Shown here: one piece after another, positions 8,013 to 16,377 of the stretch
Layout: every line of letters starts with the position of its first letter
How positions within the stretch are numbered: position 1 is the stretch's first letter
NCBI GenBank assembly: GCA_964453155.1
Contig: CAYVQU010000057.1
Span: 1-29,699 of the forward strand
Reading direction: 5' to 3'
Origin: CAYVQU01 sp964453155
GTDB taxonomy: Bacteria > Chloroflexota > Anaerolineae > Anaerolineales > UBA11858
Length of the DNA: 29,699 nt
Notes under the pieces: model-generated
What the model was told of the DNA's origin: nothing
What the model saw: the letters and a program-made list of their open reading frames with translations, nothing else
Database searches by the model: none
Translations under genes and position numbers: made by a program

Positions 8013-9164
8013 TCAGATGAATTTCTCCGCTTTAAGGATCCCATAGAAAGCTTGATTGGCATCGGCCAGTGCTTTTGCTCGCCATCGGTTTTCGGATGGA
8101 TAATAGAGCTCTTTAAAGTGGTTTAGCACCTTGTCAGCCTCTTTGTTAGATATTGAACCATACCAGTGGTTTTGGTTTTCTCGAATTTTGGCAAAGAGGC
8201 TGCGGACAGCCTGCCACAGCGAATCGCCGAATGTGCCGAATTCAAATGAGGTCGAGTACAGACGTTTAGCTGGAAATTCATTGTGGGCCAGGTGATAGAC
8301 GAAATCAATCATGTCGCCGCGCATAGCATAGAATTCATTGGGGGTAGTATTGACGATCAGGGGGTAATTGAATTCGGTTGACAGCTCCGCAGATGGCCTG
8401 GTTTCGTGGACAGAATTCACGAGACTCATTTGGTAGCGGGGTCCATACCCGGTGTGCATATCAAGATGAACAACTTGGTCATATTGGCCAATAAATTGAC
8501 GATATAAGTCCATCATAAACTGGGTTTCAGCCTGAATCTCAGTCCCACCGTAATAAAGGCCACGCGGGGATTGATATTGACCGAGTAGGGTGGCTGCTCG
8601 TAAATGTGATTCACCATGTTTTAACAGTAACTTGATCAAATGTCCCCACTTTTTTGTCGTTTGCCACCAAGTAGACTGGTTTGCTGCCGGTGGGTTGAGG
8701 AAATTCTCTAAAACGCTATAAGCCGGATTGAAAGCTGGATCAAGGTCTTGCTTATCTGCTACAAAGTTGCGGTTCAGATCAACGTTATTCTGGTTCGTTC
8801 GGCGAAAACTTTTCATTCCCCAAGGATTGATAGCGTGGACGAGGAGAATACCGGTTTCGGTTGGGTTGATTTTTGGTAAATACAATTGAATGAAGAATTC
8901 CAACATTGCAGCGCCCACATAACCCTCAATACCGTGTTCTCCAGTGGTGAAAATGAGCAGTTTTCGCGGGCCACTTGCAGCCGGTGCATAGATCCAATCG
9001 GTTGTCAGGTCTGAGCCGGAATCATGATGGTGTGCGTTTAATTTCGCTTTAGGCCAAATATTGCGTATAGCCAATAGGTGGTCGCGAAATCTTTGGCGTG
9101 ATGCCTCATAAGTGCGGGGGAAAAACTGATCGATTTCGGGTGGGGTGAGTTTAGAAAGGTCCAT
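8013..9164 (-). CDS. DUF2817 family M14-like zinc carboxypeptidase/deacylase
   Basis: A 383-residue protein of the DUF2817 family, related to M14 zinc carboxypeptidases and succinylglutamate-desuccinylase-like enzymes. Visible zinc and catalytic motifs: GEHGIEG (His77, Glu80), NNVDLNRNF (127-134, substrate-binding Asn/Arg), DMHTG (His237, third ligand), and SFEFGTFG near the end (Glu308, probable general base). No signal peptide, so probably cytoplasmic. The likely reaction is hydrolysis of an amide or peptide bond next to a free carboxylate; the substrate is unknown. Its ATG lies inside the last codons of the upstream carrier gene (14-base overlap), which implies translational coupling and a shared substrate, for example an imported N-acyl amino acid or small peptide (inference). 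A GGGGTGG sequence about 9 bases upstream could be its ribosome site. Confidence 0.86.
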   Translation of the reverse strand: MDLSKLTPPEIDQFFPRTYEASRQRFRDHLLAIRNIWPKAKLNAHHHDSGSDLTTDWIYAPAASGPRKLLIFTTGEHGIEGYVGAAMLEFFIQLYLPKINPTETGILLVHAINPWGMKSFRRTNQNNVDLNRNFVADKQDLDPAFNPAYSVLENFLNPPAANQSTWWQTTKKWGHLIKLLLKHGESHLRAATLLGQYQSPRGLYYGGTEIQAETQFMMDLYRQFIGQYDQVVHLDMHTGYGPRYQMSLVNSVHETRPSAELSTEFNYPLIVNTTPNEFYAMRGDMIDFVYHLAHNEFPAKRLYSTSFEFGTFGDSLWQAVRSLFAKIRENQNHWYGSISNKEADKVLNHFKELYYPSENRWRAKALADANQAFYGILKAEKFI

Positions 9165-10602
9165 AATTTATTGCCACCCCGAGGCCTAAAAATGCGATCG
9201 TTACCAAAATTACCCAGAACCATAGTTTTGCCGTACAGCGAATCCACTTGGGAAAAGAGACAACTGTTAGTCCAAGGGCGATCAGCAGGACCGGATTTGT
9301 CGGGTAGATCATATTTGAGAAGCCATCCCCAAAACAATACGCCGTGACCGTGATTTGACGGGTGACACCGACCAAATCGGCCAATGGCAGCAAAATGGGC
9401 ATCATTAGAAACGCTTTGGCTGAACCAGAACCGATAAAGAATTCAATAAATAGGGCTAGAAAGTAAATGATCACGATCGCCAGGAATGGGCTGGTATTCA
9501 AAAAAGTCCCGGCGATGGAATTTAAGATCGTATCTAAAACCCCACCAGTAACGACAATATGTTTGATGCTGACGGCCATCAAGATGAGAATGATCCCCGG
9601 TGCGATCCCAGCGATTCCCTGCCCCAAGGATTTGACAACTTGTTTCCCTCCGGTGCCGGCCAGCAAACCGGCGCCAACGCCCGCGATCAGGAATAAAATG
9701 CCCACCAACGGGAGCAAAATATCCGCTAACCCGGGCACAAATGGGCCGCCTATCAGGGCCGCAAAAATGAGAACGATGAACACCAGGAACCAGATCAAGG
9801 CCCCTCTGAGCCGCGGATTTTCATCCGAGAGGGCGGAAATCTGAAAATCTTGGTATTTGGCGCGTTCTTTTTGATCTTCAGCATAAACCAGGGATGCCTC
9901 GGGTTTTCGTTCCACCTTTTGCGCATACCGGACTAAAAAGATCGCAAACACAATATAAATCACGATGAAAATGGGAATCCGAAACCAGGCCCCCGAGAAA
10001 AGCGGTAACCCCGCGATTTTCTGGGCGATCCCAATCGTGAATGGGTTGGTAATTGCGGCCGAGAATCCCATATTGGTTGCCAAAATACTCATTCCTAATC
10101 CCACTAGCGAATCCCAACCCAGATAATATGACAAAGCTAGAACCACTGGAACCAGCGGAACGACTTCCTCGAAAATTCCAAAAAAGGCTCCTAAAGCCAT
10201 AAAAAAGAACGAAATTACCAGCAGCAGCAGATATTTTCGCCCCCCAAAGGCCTGAACGATTTTGACAATTCCGGCTTTAAGAATGCCGCTGTGATCGAGA
10301 ATGGCAAACGCTCCCCCGACGAACAAGATGAAGATAATGATCATGATGACAATCAAGCCCTCGGAGGTCCCTAAGACTTCGATTGGGGCCGTGAACCAGC
10401 GCCAAATGGGGTAATCTGGATTGTCAATAAATTGGAAGGATTCCGGATCAATCACTTCCCGTTCACCTTGGTTGATCCGGGCATAACTGCCGGTTGGGAC
10501 GATTCGGGTTAATATCCCCGCGGCAACCATCAATATGAACAATATCACTACGGATTGAATAAAAGCTTTAGTACTTATTTGGGCCCCGGCTTTGGCCTCC
10601 AT
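9151..10602 (-). CDS. YfcC/DcuC-family (C4-dicarboxylate-carrier superfamily) membrane transporter
   Basis: A 483-residue polytopic membrane protein with about 12 hydrophobic segments. It matches the YfcC branch of the DcuC-like carriers: the N-terminal PTGSYARI loop, the FGIFEEVVPLVPVVLAL helix pair, the NMGFSAAITNPFTIGIAQ hairpin in the first half, and GSGSAKAFLMMPILLPLADL with DGFSNMIYPTNPVLL in the second half, giving an inverted two-half layout. Members are predicted to carry carboxylates, amino acids or small peptides, driven by ion gradients. AGGAGG five bases before ATG 10602 is an excellent ribosome site. It is the first gene of a unit with the overlapping DUF2817 hydrolase, suggesting uptake followed by hydrolysis of the same compound. 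Confidence 0.88.
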   Translation of the reverse strand: MEAKAGAQISTKAFIQSVVILFILMVAAGILTRIVPTGSYARINQGEREVIDPESFQFIDNPDYPIWRWFTAPIEVLGTSEGLIVIMIIIFILFVGGAFAILDHSGILKAGIVKIVQAFGGRKYLLLLVISFFFMALGAFFGIFEEVVPLVPVVLALSYYLGWDSLVGLGMSILATNMGFSAAITNPFTIGIAQKIAGLPLFSGAWFRIPIFIVIYIVFAIFLVRYAQKVERKPEASLVYAEDQKERAKYQDFQISALSDENPRLRGALIWFLVFIVLIFAALIGGPFVPGLADILLPLVGILFLIAGVGAGLLAGTGGKQVVKSLGQGIAGIAPGIILILMAVSIKHIVVTGGVLDTILNSIAGTFLNTSPFLAIVIIYFLALFIEFFIGSGSAKAFLMMPILLPLADLVGVTRQITVTAYCFGDGFSNMIYPTNPVLLIALGLTVVSFPKWIRCTAKLWFWVILVTIAFLGLGVAINYGPF

Positions 10603-10621
10603 AGCAGCCTCCTAAAGAAAT

Positions 10622-10663
10622 ATGTAGTGCTGGGACTCGTAATTTTGGGACCCAGCACTACAT
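10622..10663. repeat. Hairpin upstream of the YfcC-type carrier gene
   Basis: A perfect 13-bp stem (ATGTAGTGCTGGG at 10622-10634, complement at 10651-10663) with a 16-base loop, 20 bases upstream of the carrier start. On the plus strand a T-run follows; on the minus strand TTTCTTT follows, immediately before the AGGAGG ribosome site. It could be a terminator closing upstream transcription or a leader attenuator for the carrier gene; sequence alone does not decide. Confidence 0.5.
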
Positions 10664-10692
10664 TTTTACCACGTATTCTTTCAAAATAATTC

Positions 10693-10803
10693 TCAGACCA
10701 AATTTCCCTGCACCGCCTTAGCGACCGCTTCAGTCCGATCGGTGACCCCCATTTTTGTTAGGACATTACCATGGGCTGAGTGGACCCTCAGCCCATAAAC
10801 CCC
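10693..10803 (-). pseudogene. Remnant of a LuxR/NarL-type HTH (C-terminal end)
   Basis: On the minus strand, after a stop at 10806-10804, an open stretch of about 36 codons reads RVHSAHGNVLTKMGVTDRTE and on to a TGA at 10695-10693. This matches the recognition helix and following helix of LuxR-type DNA-binding domains (family pattern TVxxHvxnvLtKLGVxdRTeAV). No Met start, first HTH helices or receiver domain precede it; upstream is the acnA terminator. It is therefore a decayed 3' end of a response-regulator gene. Confidence 0.72.
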
Positions 10804-10821
10804 TTAACCCCTTCTCCAACC

Positions 10822-10857
10822 AAAAAGACCTGCCAGGTTTTCAAAACCTGGCAGGTC
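10822..10857 (-). terminator. Rho-independent terminator of acnA
   Basis: GACCTGCCAGGTTTT (10827-10841) and its exact complement (10843-10857) form a 15-bp palindrome with a single central base. On the minus strand it is followed by TTTTTG and begins 25 bases past the acnA stop. Confidence 0.85.
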
Positions 10858-10881
10858 TCGTTATCGAGGTTGTGAATTGAT

Positions 10882-13542
10882 TTATTTGGTGGCGGCCATC
10901 TCTCGCAAAACTGTATGCAATACACCGCCATTTTTGTAGTAATCGACTTCGACCGGTGAATCGATCCGCACGATGGCCTCGAAAGAAATCGTTTTCTCGC
11001 CTTCGGCGGCCGTTACTGTTAATTTTTGACCCGGCTGTAGATCATCACCGATCCCCTGGATAGCTATTGTTTCGGTGCCAGTTAACCCCAGCGTGGCAGC
11101 CCCTTCCCCATCCTGGAATTGCAGTGGTAGGACGCCCATACCGACCAGATTGCTGCGGTGGATACGTTCATAACTCTCAGCAATCACCGCTTTGACCCCC
11201 AGCAAAATCGTCCCTTTGGCGGCCCAGTCGCGCGAGCTGCCGGTCCCATATTCTTTCCCGGCAATGACAACCAGGTTGGTACCCGCGGCTTGATATTTCA
11301 GTGTAGCCTCGAAGATACTCATCGTTTCTCCGGTGGGGTGGTGGCGGGTCACATTACCCTCGCTGCCTGGGACGAGTTGGTTTCGCAACCGGATATTGCC
11401 GAAGGTGCCCCGCATCATGACCTCATGATTACCACGCCGGGACCCAAAAGAGTTGAAATTGGGCCGTTCAACGCCGTTATCCAAGAGATAGGCCTCGGCA
11501 GGGCTGTCGGTGGGGATCGCGCCGGCTGGAGAAATATGATCCGTTGTCACGCTATCACCCAGGAGAGCCAAAACACGGGCGTTTTCGATCGGAGCTAAAG
11601 GTGCTATTTCCGGGGCAATATCCATGAAGAAGGGGGGCTCCTGAATGTAAGTAGAAGTAGCATCCCAGGCGTAGATAGCGCCCTGGGGGGCCTGGACAGC
11701 TTTCCAGGCTTCGTCACCCTCAAAAACATTGTCGTAAGCGGCCTGGAACAATTTGGGCGTCACCGCTTTCTCCAGGGCCGCCCGAATTTCGGTTTGGGAG
11801 GGCCAGATGTCTTTGAGATAGATGGATTGGTTATCCTCGCCAACACCCAATGGTTCTTCCGCTAGATTTAGATTAACTGTCCCGGCTAGTGCATAAGCCA
11901 CTACCAGTGGTGGGGAGGCCAGATAGTTCACTTTTGTGAGGGGATGTACCCGGCCCTCAAAGTTTCGGTTGCCACTTAATACGGAGGCGACGACCAGATC
12001 CGTCTCCTGGATTTTGGTGTTTACTGCCTCGGGTAGAGGTCCGCTGTTACCAATACAGGAAGTACAGCCATAACCCACCGTATGAAACCCTAAGGCTTCG
12101 AGCGATTCCGTTAATCCCAAATCATCGAGATATTGAGTCACAACTCGGGAGCCGGGGGCCAGACTGGTCTTGACGTACTCGGCAACTTTTAAACCCTTTT
12201 TGACCGCGTTCTCCGCTAGCAATCCGGCCGCGACCATCACCGAGGGATTAGATGTATTGGTACAACTGGTTATCGCGGCGATTACGACTGAGCCATCATC
12301 CAGTGATTTATGTCCATTTTGGGGTAATTCTTTCTTGAAAGTTTCTGTCAACGAGGTTTGGAATGATTGCTTCATCCCCTGGAGCGAAATCCGATCTTGC
12401 GGGCGTTTGGGTCCCGCCAGGCTTGGCTCCACCGAAGACATATCGAGTTCAAGCGTGTCGTTATATTGGGGTTCCGGGGCGGCATCCGTGCGGAACAATC
12501 CTTGGGCTTTGGTGTACCGTTCGACCAGATCAACGAGTTCGGCGCTGCGACCGGTATTCCGGAGGTAAGCCAGGGTGATGTCATCGACGGGGAAGAACCC
12601 CATCGTAGCCCCATATTCGGGAGACATGTTGGCCAGGGTGGCCCGGTCGGCGAGGGCCAACTTGCTGACGCCGGGCCCAAAATACTCAACGAACTTACCG
12701 ACCACTCCTTTCTCGCGCAGCATTTGGGTGGCGGTCAGAACCAGATCGGTAGCAGTCGCGCCCTCGGGGAGTTCGCCTGTCAATTTAAAACCGACTACCT
12801 GGGGGGTCAGCATGTAGATGGGCTGACCCAACATTGTGGCTTCAGCCTCGATTCCACCGACGCCCCAACCTACCACGCCGAGACCATTGATCATCGTCGT
12901 ATGGGAATCAGTGCCCACCAGCGTATCGGGGAAAGCGATGGTCTCACCGTTCACTTTTTGAGTTTGGACCACATTCGCCAGATATTCTAAATTGACTTGA
13001 TGGACGATCCCGGTCGCGGGCGGCACCACCCGGAAATTGTCGAAGGCCTCTTGACCCCAACGCAGGAATTCATAACGCTCGCGGTTCCGTTCAAACTCAC
13101 GTTCGGCATTGAAGAGCAGGGCAAACTTCGAACCAAATTGATCTACTTGAACAGAGTGATCGATCACCAAATCCACGGGGATGAGAGGATTGATCCGGCC
13201 GGGATCGCCGCCTAATCGGTGCATGGCACTCCGCAACGCAGCTAAATCAACCACCGCGGGGACCCCGGTAAAATCTTGGAGCAGGACTCGCGCCGGCTTG
13301 TATGGAATTTCATGGGTGACGAAATTTTGGGCATCCCAATTCGCCAGATTGACAACATCTTCTGCCGAGATTATTTTGCCATCATAATTCCGTAAGACTG
13401 CCTCCAAGATCACCCGCACCGAATACGGCAAGGTTGAGACCGTCCCAATCCCTTGACTTTCGATGGTTGGCAGCGAAAAATATCCCATTTTCCCCTGTGT
13501 GGTTTCAAGTTTTAATTTTGATCCAAAAAGATTGCTTGTCAT
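10882..13542 (-). CDS. acnA: Aconitate hydratase A
   Basis: An 886-residue aconitase of the AcnA/IRP type, the usual length; interconverts citrate and isocitrate in the cytoplasm. The three [4Fe-4S] cysteines are present: SCTNTSNPSV (Cys427) and GYGCTSCIGNSGPL (Cys493, Cys496). Other family blocks seen: DLVIDHSVQVD (about 124-134), TLVGTDSHTTMINGLGV (about 207-223), and in the swivel domain LGDSVTTDHISPAG and KEYGTGSSRDWAAKG. ATG 13542 is chosen because GGGTGAGG stands six bases before it; a GTG at 13554 would lie over this ribosome site. It diverges from the citrate synthase gene and ends at a strong terminator. Confidence 0.97.
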   Translation of the reverse strand: MTSNLFGSKLKLETTQGKMGYFSLPTIESQGIGTVSTLPYSVRVILEAVLRNYDGKIISAEDVVNLANWDAQNFVTHEIPYKPARVLLQDFTGVPAVVDLAALRSAMHRLGGDPGRINPLIPVDLVIDHSVQVDQFGSKFALLFNAEREFERNRERYEFLRWGQEAFDNFRVVPPATGIVHQVNLEYLANVVQTQKVNGETIAFPDTLVGTDSHTTMINGLGVVGWGVGGIEAEATMLGQPIYMLTPQVVGFKLTGELPEGATATDLVLTATQMLREKGVVGKFVEYFGPGVSKLALADRATLANMSPEYGATMGFFPVDDITLAYLRNTGRSAELVDLVERYTKAQGLFRTDAAPEPQYNDTLELDMSSVEPSLAGPKRPQDRISLQGMKQSFQTSLTETFKKELPQNGHKSLDDGSVVIAAITSCTNTSNPSVMVAAGLLAENAVKKGLKVAEYVKTSLAPGSRVVTQYLDDLGLTESLEALGFHTVGYGCTSCIGNSGPLPEAVNTKIQETDLVVASVLSGNRNFEGRVHPLTKVNYLASPPLVVAYALAGTVNLNLAEEPLGVGEDNQSIYLKDIWPSQTEIRAALEKAVTPKLFQAAYDNVFEGDEAWKAVQAPQGAIYAWDATSTYIQEPPFFMDIAPEIAPLAPIENARVLALLGDSVTTDHISPAGAIPTDSPAEAYLLDNGVERPNFNSFGSRRGNHEVMMRGTFGNIRLRNQLVPGSEGNVTRHHPTGETMSIFEATLKYQAAGTNLVVIAGKEYGTGSSRDWAAKGTILLGVKAVIAESYERIHRSNLVGMGVLPLQFQDGEGAATLGLTGTETIAIQGIGDDLQPGQKLTVTAAEGEKTISFEAIVRIDSPVEVDYYKNGGVLHTVLREMAATK

Positions 13543-13678
13543 TATGCACCTCACCCAAGTTTAGAAATATTAGCATCAGTTCAGCCGAATTAGACAATTC
13601 AGACCAATCCGCCCTTCTTTTTATACCGCATTCGAAAATCCTCGAGATTAAGAATAATTAAGCGTTCGTAAGGTTATC

Positions 13679-13706
13679 TTGACGCGCCTTATCCCCATTG
13701 TATAAT
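13679..13706 (+). promoter_or_regulatory. Promoter of the citrate synthase gene
   Basis: TTGACG (13679-13684) and TATAAT (13701-13706) are 16 bases apart, a near-consensus sigma70 promoter. Its -10 box overlaps that of the opposite-strand acnA promoter. The expected transcript start is near 13713, giving a leader of about 95 bases that contains a long hairpin. Confidence 0.7.
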
Positions 13707-13725
13707 ATTTATAGTATTTTGACAA
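13697..13725 (-). promoter_or_regulatory. Promoter of acnA
   Basis: On the minus strand TTGTCA (13725-13720) and TACAAT (13702-13697) are 17 bases apart. The -10 box shares two bases with the plus-strand TATAAT of the citrate synthase promoter, so the two promoters occupy the same DNA facing opposite ways. Confidence 0.62.
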
Positions 13726-13737
13726 AAATTAACTAAA

Positions 13738-13786
13738 TTGGCTGTATTGCCCTCGAAACATCCCGTTTCGAGGGCAATACAGCCAA
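13738..13786 (+). promoter_or_regulatory. Perfect 22-bp hairpin in the citrate synthase leader
   Basis: Bases 13738-13759 (starting TTGGCTGTATTGCCC) are exactly complementary to 13765-13786, with loop ATCCC. The stem ends about 12 bases before the GGAGG ribosome site (13799-13803). No T-run follows, so it is not a plain terminator. Position suggests a role in RNA stability, translation or protein binding; it could also be a dispersed repeat copy. Confidence 0.6.
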
Positions 13787-13808
13787 AAATTCTCTTGTGG
13801 AGGGCACT

Positions 13809-15035
13809 ATGGATATCATCCCCGGACTTGAAGGTATTGCCTTTACCGAAACTAAACTTAGTTCCATTGATGGCTTGGTTGGAAAACTGGCCTATTGCGG
13901 TTACGATATATTTGATTTAGCAGAAAAAGCGACTTATGAAGAGATCGCTTTTTTGTTATGGTATCAGCGTTTACCGGCGGATTCTGAGTTGCAAATGTTA
14001 TCAAACTGGTTGCGGGATAACCGCACCCTGCCGAAACATGTGTGGGGCATCATGCATGTCCTGCCAGATCAGGCAACTCCCATGGAAGCCCTGCGGACGG
14101 TTGCCTCAACCCTGTCGATGTTCGATAAGACCTGTCCCCACGAGGAATCGGGTGGTTCGTCGTTGTGTCGGGCCGTTTCTCTGACAGCTAAGCTGCCAAC
14201 CATCGTGGCTTCCTTTGACCGCCTGCGTCAGAACAAACCCCCAATCGAACCCCATCCTGATTTGGGGCATGGGGCCAACTTTGTCTACATGCTGACGGGC
14301 GAAGTCCCCGACGAAGTGAAAGCCCGCGCGATTGAGGCTTATCTCATCTTGCTGGCCGATCACGGCATGAACGCCTCGACGTTCTCGGCTCGGGTGACCT
14401 CCAGTACGTTGGGAGACGTTTTCTCGGCAACTGTCACGGCGCTCGGGACCCTCAAAGGTCCGTTGCACGGGGGTGCTAACGAAGCCGCCATGCGGCAGTT
14501 CATGGAAATCGGCAGTGTCGATAATGTCGATGCCTGGTTCGAAGACAAAATGGCCAACAAAGGTAAGATCATGGGGATCGGTCACCGGGTCTACAAAGTT
14601 GAAGATCCCCGTTCGATCATTCTACGGCAAATGGCCCGTGATGTAGCCCAAAGCAGCGGCCAGACCAAGTACTTTGATATTGCTGAAAAACTTGAAAAAC
14701 GGGCTCTTGCGCATCCTTTCTTCCAGGAACGCAGCCTCTTCCCGAACGTCGACTACTACTCTGGCCCCTTGCTCTACAACCTGGGGATCAACCCCGATCT
14801 TTTCACCCCGATGTTTGCGCTCTCGCGCGTTGCCGGTTGGACCGCCCACATGCTCGAGCAGCAGCAGAATAACCGTCTGATCCGTCCCCGCGCGAAATAC
14901 GCGGGCCCGGTCGATCTCGATTGGGAGGAAACTGAAACTCGGACTCCACAAGTTGAAGCTGACCCTGACACTCAATGTGTCTCTGGTAAACCGGCCAATT
15001 GCCCCGTGGCTTTACGGGTACCCGTTGTAAATTAG
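13809..15035 (+). CDS. gltA: Citrate synthase
   Basis: A 408-residue citrate synthase of the short bacterial type, condensing oxaloacetate and acetyl-CoA in the cytoplasm. The catalytic residues are in their usual blocks: KGPLHGGANE (His220), GIGHRVYKVEDPR (His259) and NVDYYSG (Asp314); LADHGMNASTF (His185) is the usual oxaloacetate-site histidine. ATG 13809 follows GGAGG by five bases; a GTG at 13797 lies over that site and is rejected. The C-terminal 25 residues (with Cys390 and Cys398) are an added tail after the common end near DLDWEE. Methylcitrate synthase activity cannot be excluded, but the neighbours acnA and icd favour the TCA cycle. Confidence 0.93.
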   Translation: MDIIPGLEGIAFTETKLSSIDGLVGKLAYCGYDIFDLAEKATYEEIAFLLWYQRLPADSELQMLSNWLRDNRTLPKHVWGIMHVLPDQATPMEALRTVASTLSMFDKTCPHEESGGSSLCRAVSLTAKLPTIVASFDRLRQNKPPIEPHPDLGHGANFVYMLTGEVPDEVKARAIEAYLILLADHGMNASTFSARVTSSTLGDVFSATVTALGTLKGPLHGGANEAAMRQFMEIGSVDNVDAWFEDKMANKGKIMGIGHRVYKVEDPRSIILRQMARDVAQSSGQTKYFDIAEKLEKRALAHPFFQERSLFPNVDYYSGPLLYNLGINPDLFTPMFALSRVAGWTAHMLEQQQNNRLIRPRAKYAGPVDLDWEETETRTPQVEADPDTQCVSGKPANCPVALRVPVVN

Positions 15036-15046
15036 ATTAACCATAA

Positions 15047-15105
15047 CTACAAAGGACACGAAGAACCACTTAGTTATTCTTAGTGATCTTTTGTGTCCTT
15101 CGTGG
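15047..15105. repeat. Intergenic palindromic repeat, ACGAAGGACAC type (copy 2)
   Basis: Two 27-base arms (15047-15073 and 15079-15105) are imperfect inverted copies of each other around a 5-base loop and contain AAGGACACGAAG and GTGTCCTTCGTGG. It is the same type as the element at 918-970. It sits between the citrate synthase and isocitrate dehydrogenase genes, where the RNA hairpin could separate the expression of the two. Confidence 0.65.
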
Positions 15106-15125
15106 AAAAAAGAGAACTGATAAAA

Positions 15126-16370
15126 ATGAGCTATAAAAATGTAAAAATCCCTGCTGAAGGCACCAAGATCACGGTTGAAAAGGGGCAGTTGAATGTGCCC
15201 GATAACCCGATTATTCCCTTCATTGAGGGAGATGGGATTGGAAAAGACATCTCAACCGCCATGCTGCGGATTGTGGATGCCGCCGTCGAAAAAGTAGGCA
15301 AAGGCCAGCGCAAAATTGCCTGGATGGAAATTTATGCTGGAGAAAAGGCCGCCGCAGTCTACGACGGAGATTATCTCCCCCAAGAGACTCTGGACGCCAT
15401 TCAAGATTTCATCGTGGCCATCAAAGGGCCGCTCACAACCCCAGTCGGGGGTGGATTCCGCTCCCTAAATGTATCTCTGCGCCAGTTGTTGGATCTGTAC
15501 GCCTGTGTCCGTCCGGTGCGCTACTTTGAAGGGGTTCCCAGTCCCTTAAAGAATCCCGAACTTGTGGATGTGGTGATTTTCCGCGAGAACACCGAAGATG
15601 TTTACGCGGGGATTGAGTATGCCAGCGGAACTCCCGAAGCTGATAAAGTCGAAGCTTTCTTGCGAGATGAAATGGGTGCTAAAGTCCCCCCCGCGGCCGG
15701 GATCGGGATCAAACCGATCAGCAAAGCCAATACTTTCCGGCTGGTACGTAAAGCGATCCAATATGCCATCGACCGCAATCGCAAGAGTGTGACCCTGGTC
15801 CACAAGGGCAATATCATGAAGTTCACTGAAGGAGCCTTCCGGGCCTGGGGTTACGAACTGGCGAAGGCCGAGTTCGGAGATGTCACCCTCTCTGAAGATG
15901 AACTTTGGGAGAAACACGATGGGGTAGCCCCTAAGGGCAAGATCATTATCAAAGATCGAATTGCCGACATCATCTTCCAACATTTGCTCCTACGCCCCAA
16001 GGAGTTTGATGTTCTCGCCGCCCCCAATCTGAACGGTGACTATCTTTCGGATGCCGTCGCAGCCCAGGTCGGCGGAGTGGGGATTGCCCCTGGCGCCAAT
16101 ATCGCCGATTTCGTGGCCGTCTTCGAAGCCACCCATGGCACCGCCCCCAAATATACCGATAAAGACATGGCCAACCCGGGTTCTTTGCTGTTCTCGGCAG
16201 TCATGATGCTTGAGTATCTTGGCTGGTTTGATGTCGCGGCTGCGATCAACGAAGCTTATGAGAAAACTATTGCCCAGAAAACCGTAACCTACGATTTCGC
16301 CCGCCAGATGGAGGGCGCAGCCAAAGTCGGTACGGCTGGTTTTGCCGAGGCGATTATCGCGAATTTGTAA
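15126..16370 (+). CDS. icd: NADP-dependent isocitrate dehydrogenase
   Basis: A 414-residue enzyme of the E. coli Icd type; oxidatively decarboxylates isocitrate to 2-oxoglutarate. Blocks: EGDGIGKDIS (34-43), FRSLNVSLRQ (111-120; Ser113 is at the site that IDH kinase phosphorylates in enterobacteria), RENTEDVYAG (153-162), NLNGDYLSD (301-309, metal-binding Asp305), and THGTAPKYTDKD (336-347). The Lys342-Tyr343 pair is the NADP-selecting pair of this family. ATG 15126 is chosen because the upstream GTG (15093) lies inside the preceding palindromic repeat; no strong ribosome site is seen. Probably co-transcribed with the citrate synthase gene 90 bases upstream, and ended by a clear terminator. 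Confidence 0.95.
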   Translation: MSYKNVKIPAEGTKITVEKGQLNVPDNPIIPFIEGDGIGKDISTAMLRIVDAAVEKVGKGQRKIAWMEIYAGEKAAAVYDGDYLPQETLDAIQDFIVAIKGPLTTPVGGGFRSLNVSLRQLLDLYACVRPVRYFEGVPSPLKNPELVDVVIFRENTEDVYAGIEYASGTPEADKVEAFLRDEMGAKVPPAAGIGIKPISKANTFRLVRKAIQYAIDRNRKSVTLVHKGNIMKFTEGAFRAWGYELAKAEFGDVTLSEDELWEKHDGVAPKGKIIIKDRIADIIFQHLLLRPKEFDVLAAPNLNGDYLSDAVAAQVGGVGIAPGANIADFVAVFEATHGTAPKYTDKDMANPGSLLFSAVMMLEYLGWFDVAAAINEAYEKTIAQKTVTYDFARQMEGAAKVGTAGFAEAIIANL

Positions 16371-16377
16371 ATAAATA

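Noticed and set aside
8381..8386. Further TTGACAG words as TetR operators
   Set aside because: Coding-region occurrences lack the TGTyAA half and the A/T flanks of the three operators.
12367..12990. 207-codon plus-strand frame opposite acnA
   Set aside because: Antisense to conserved aconitase blocks; composition is that of a shadow frame.
15093..15125. Upstream GTG start extending icd by 11 residues
   Set aside because: It lies in and just after the palindromic repeat, and the extension is not part of the Icd family N-terminus.
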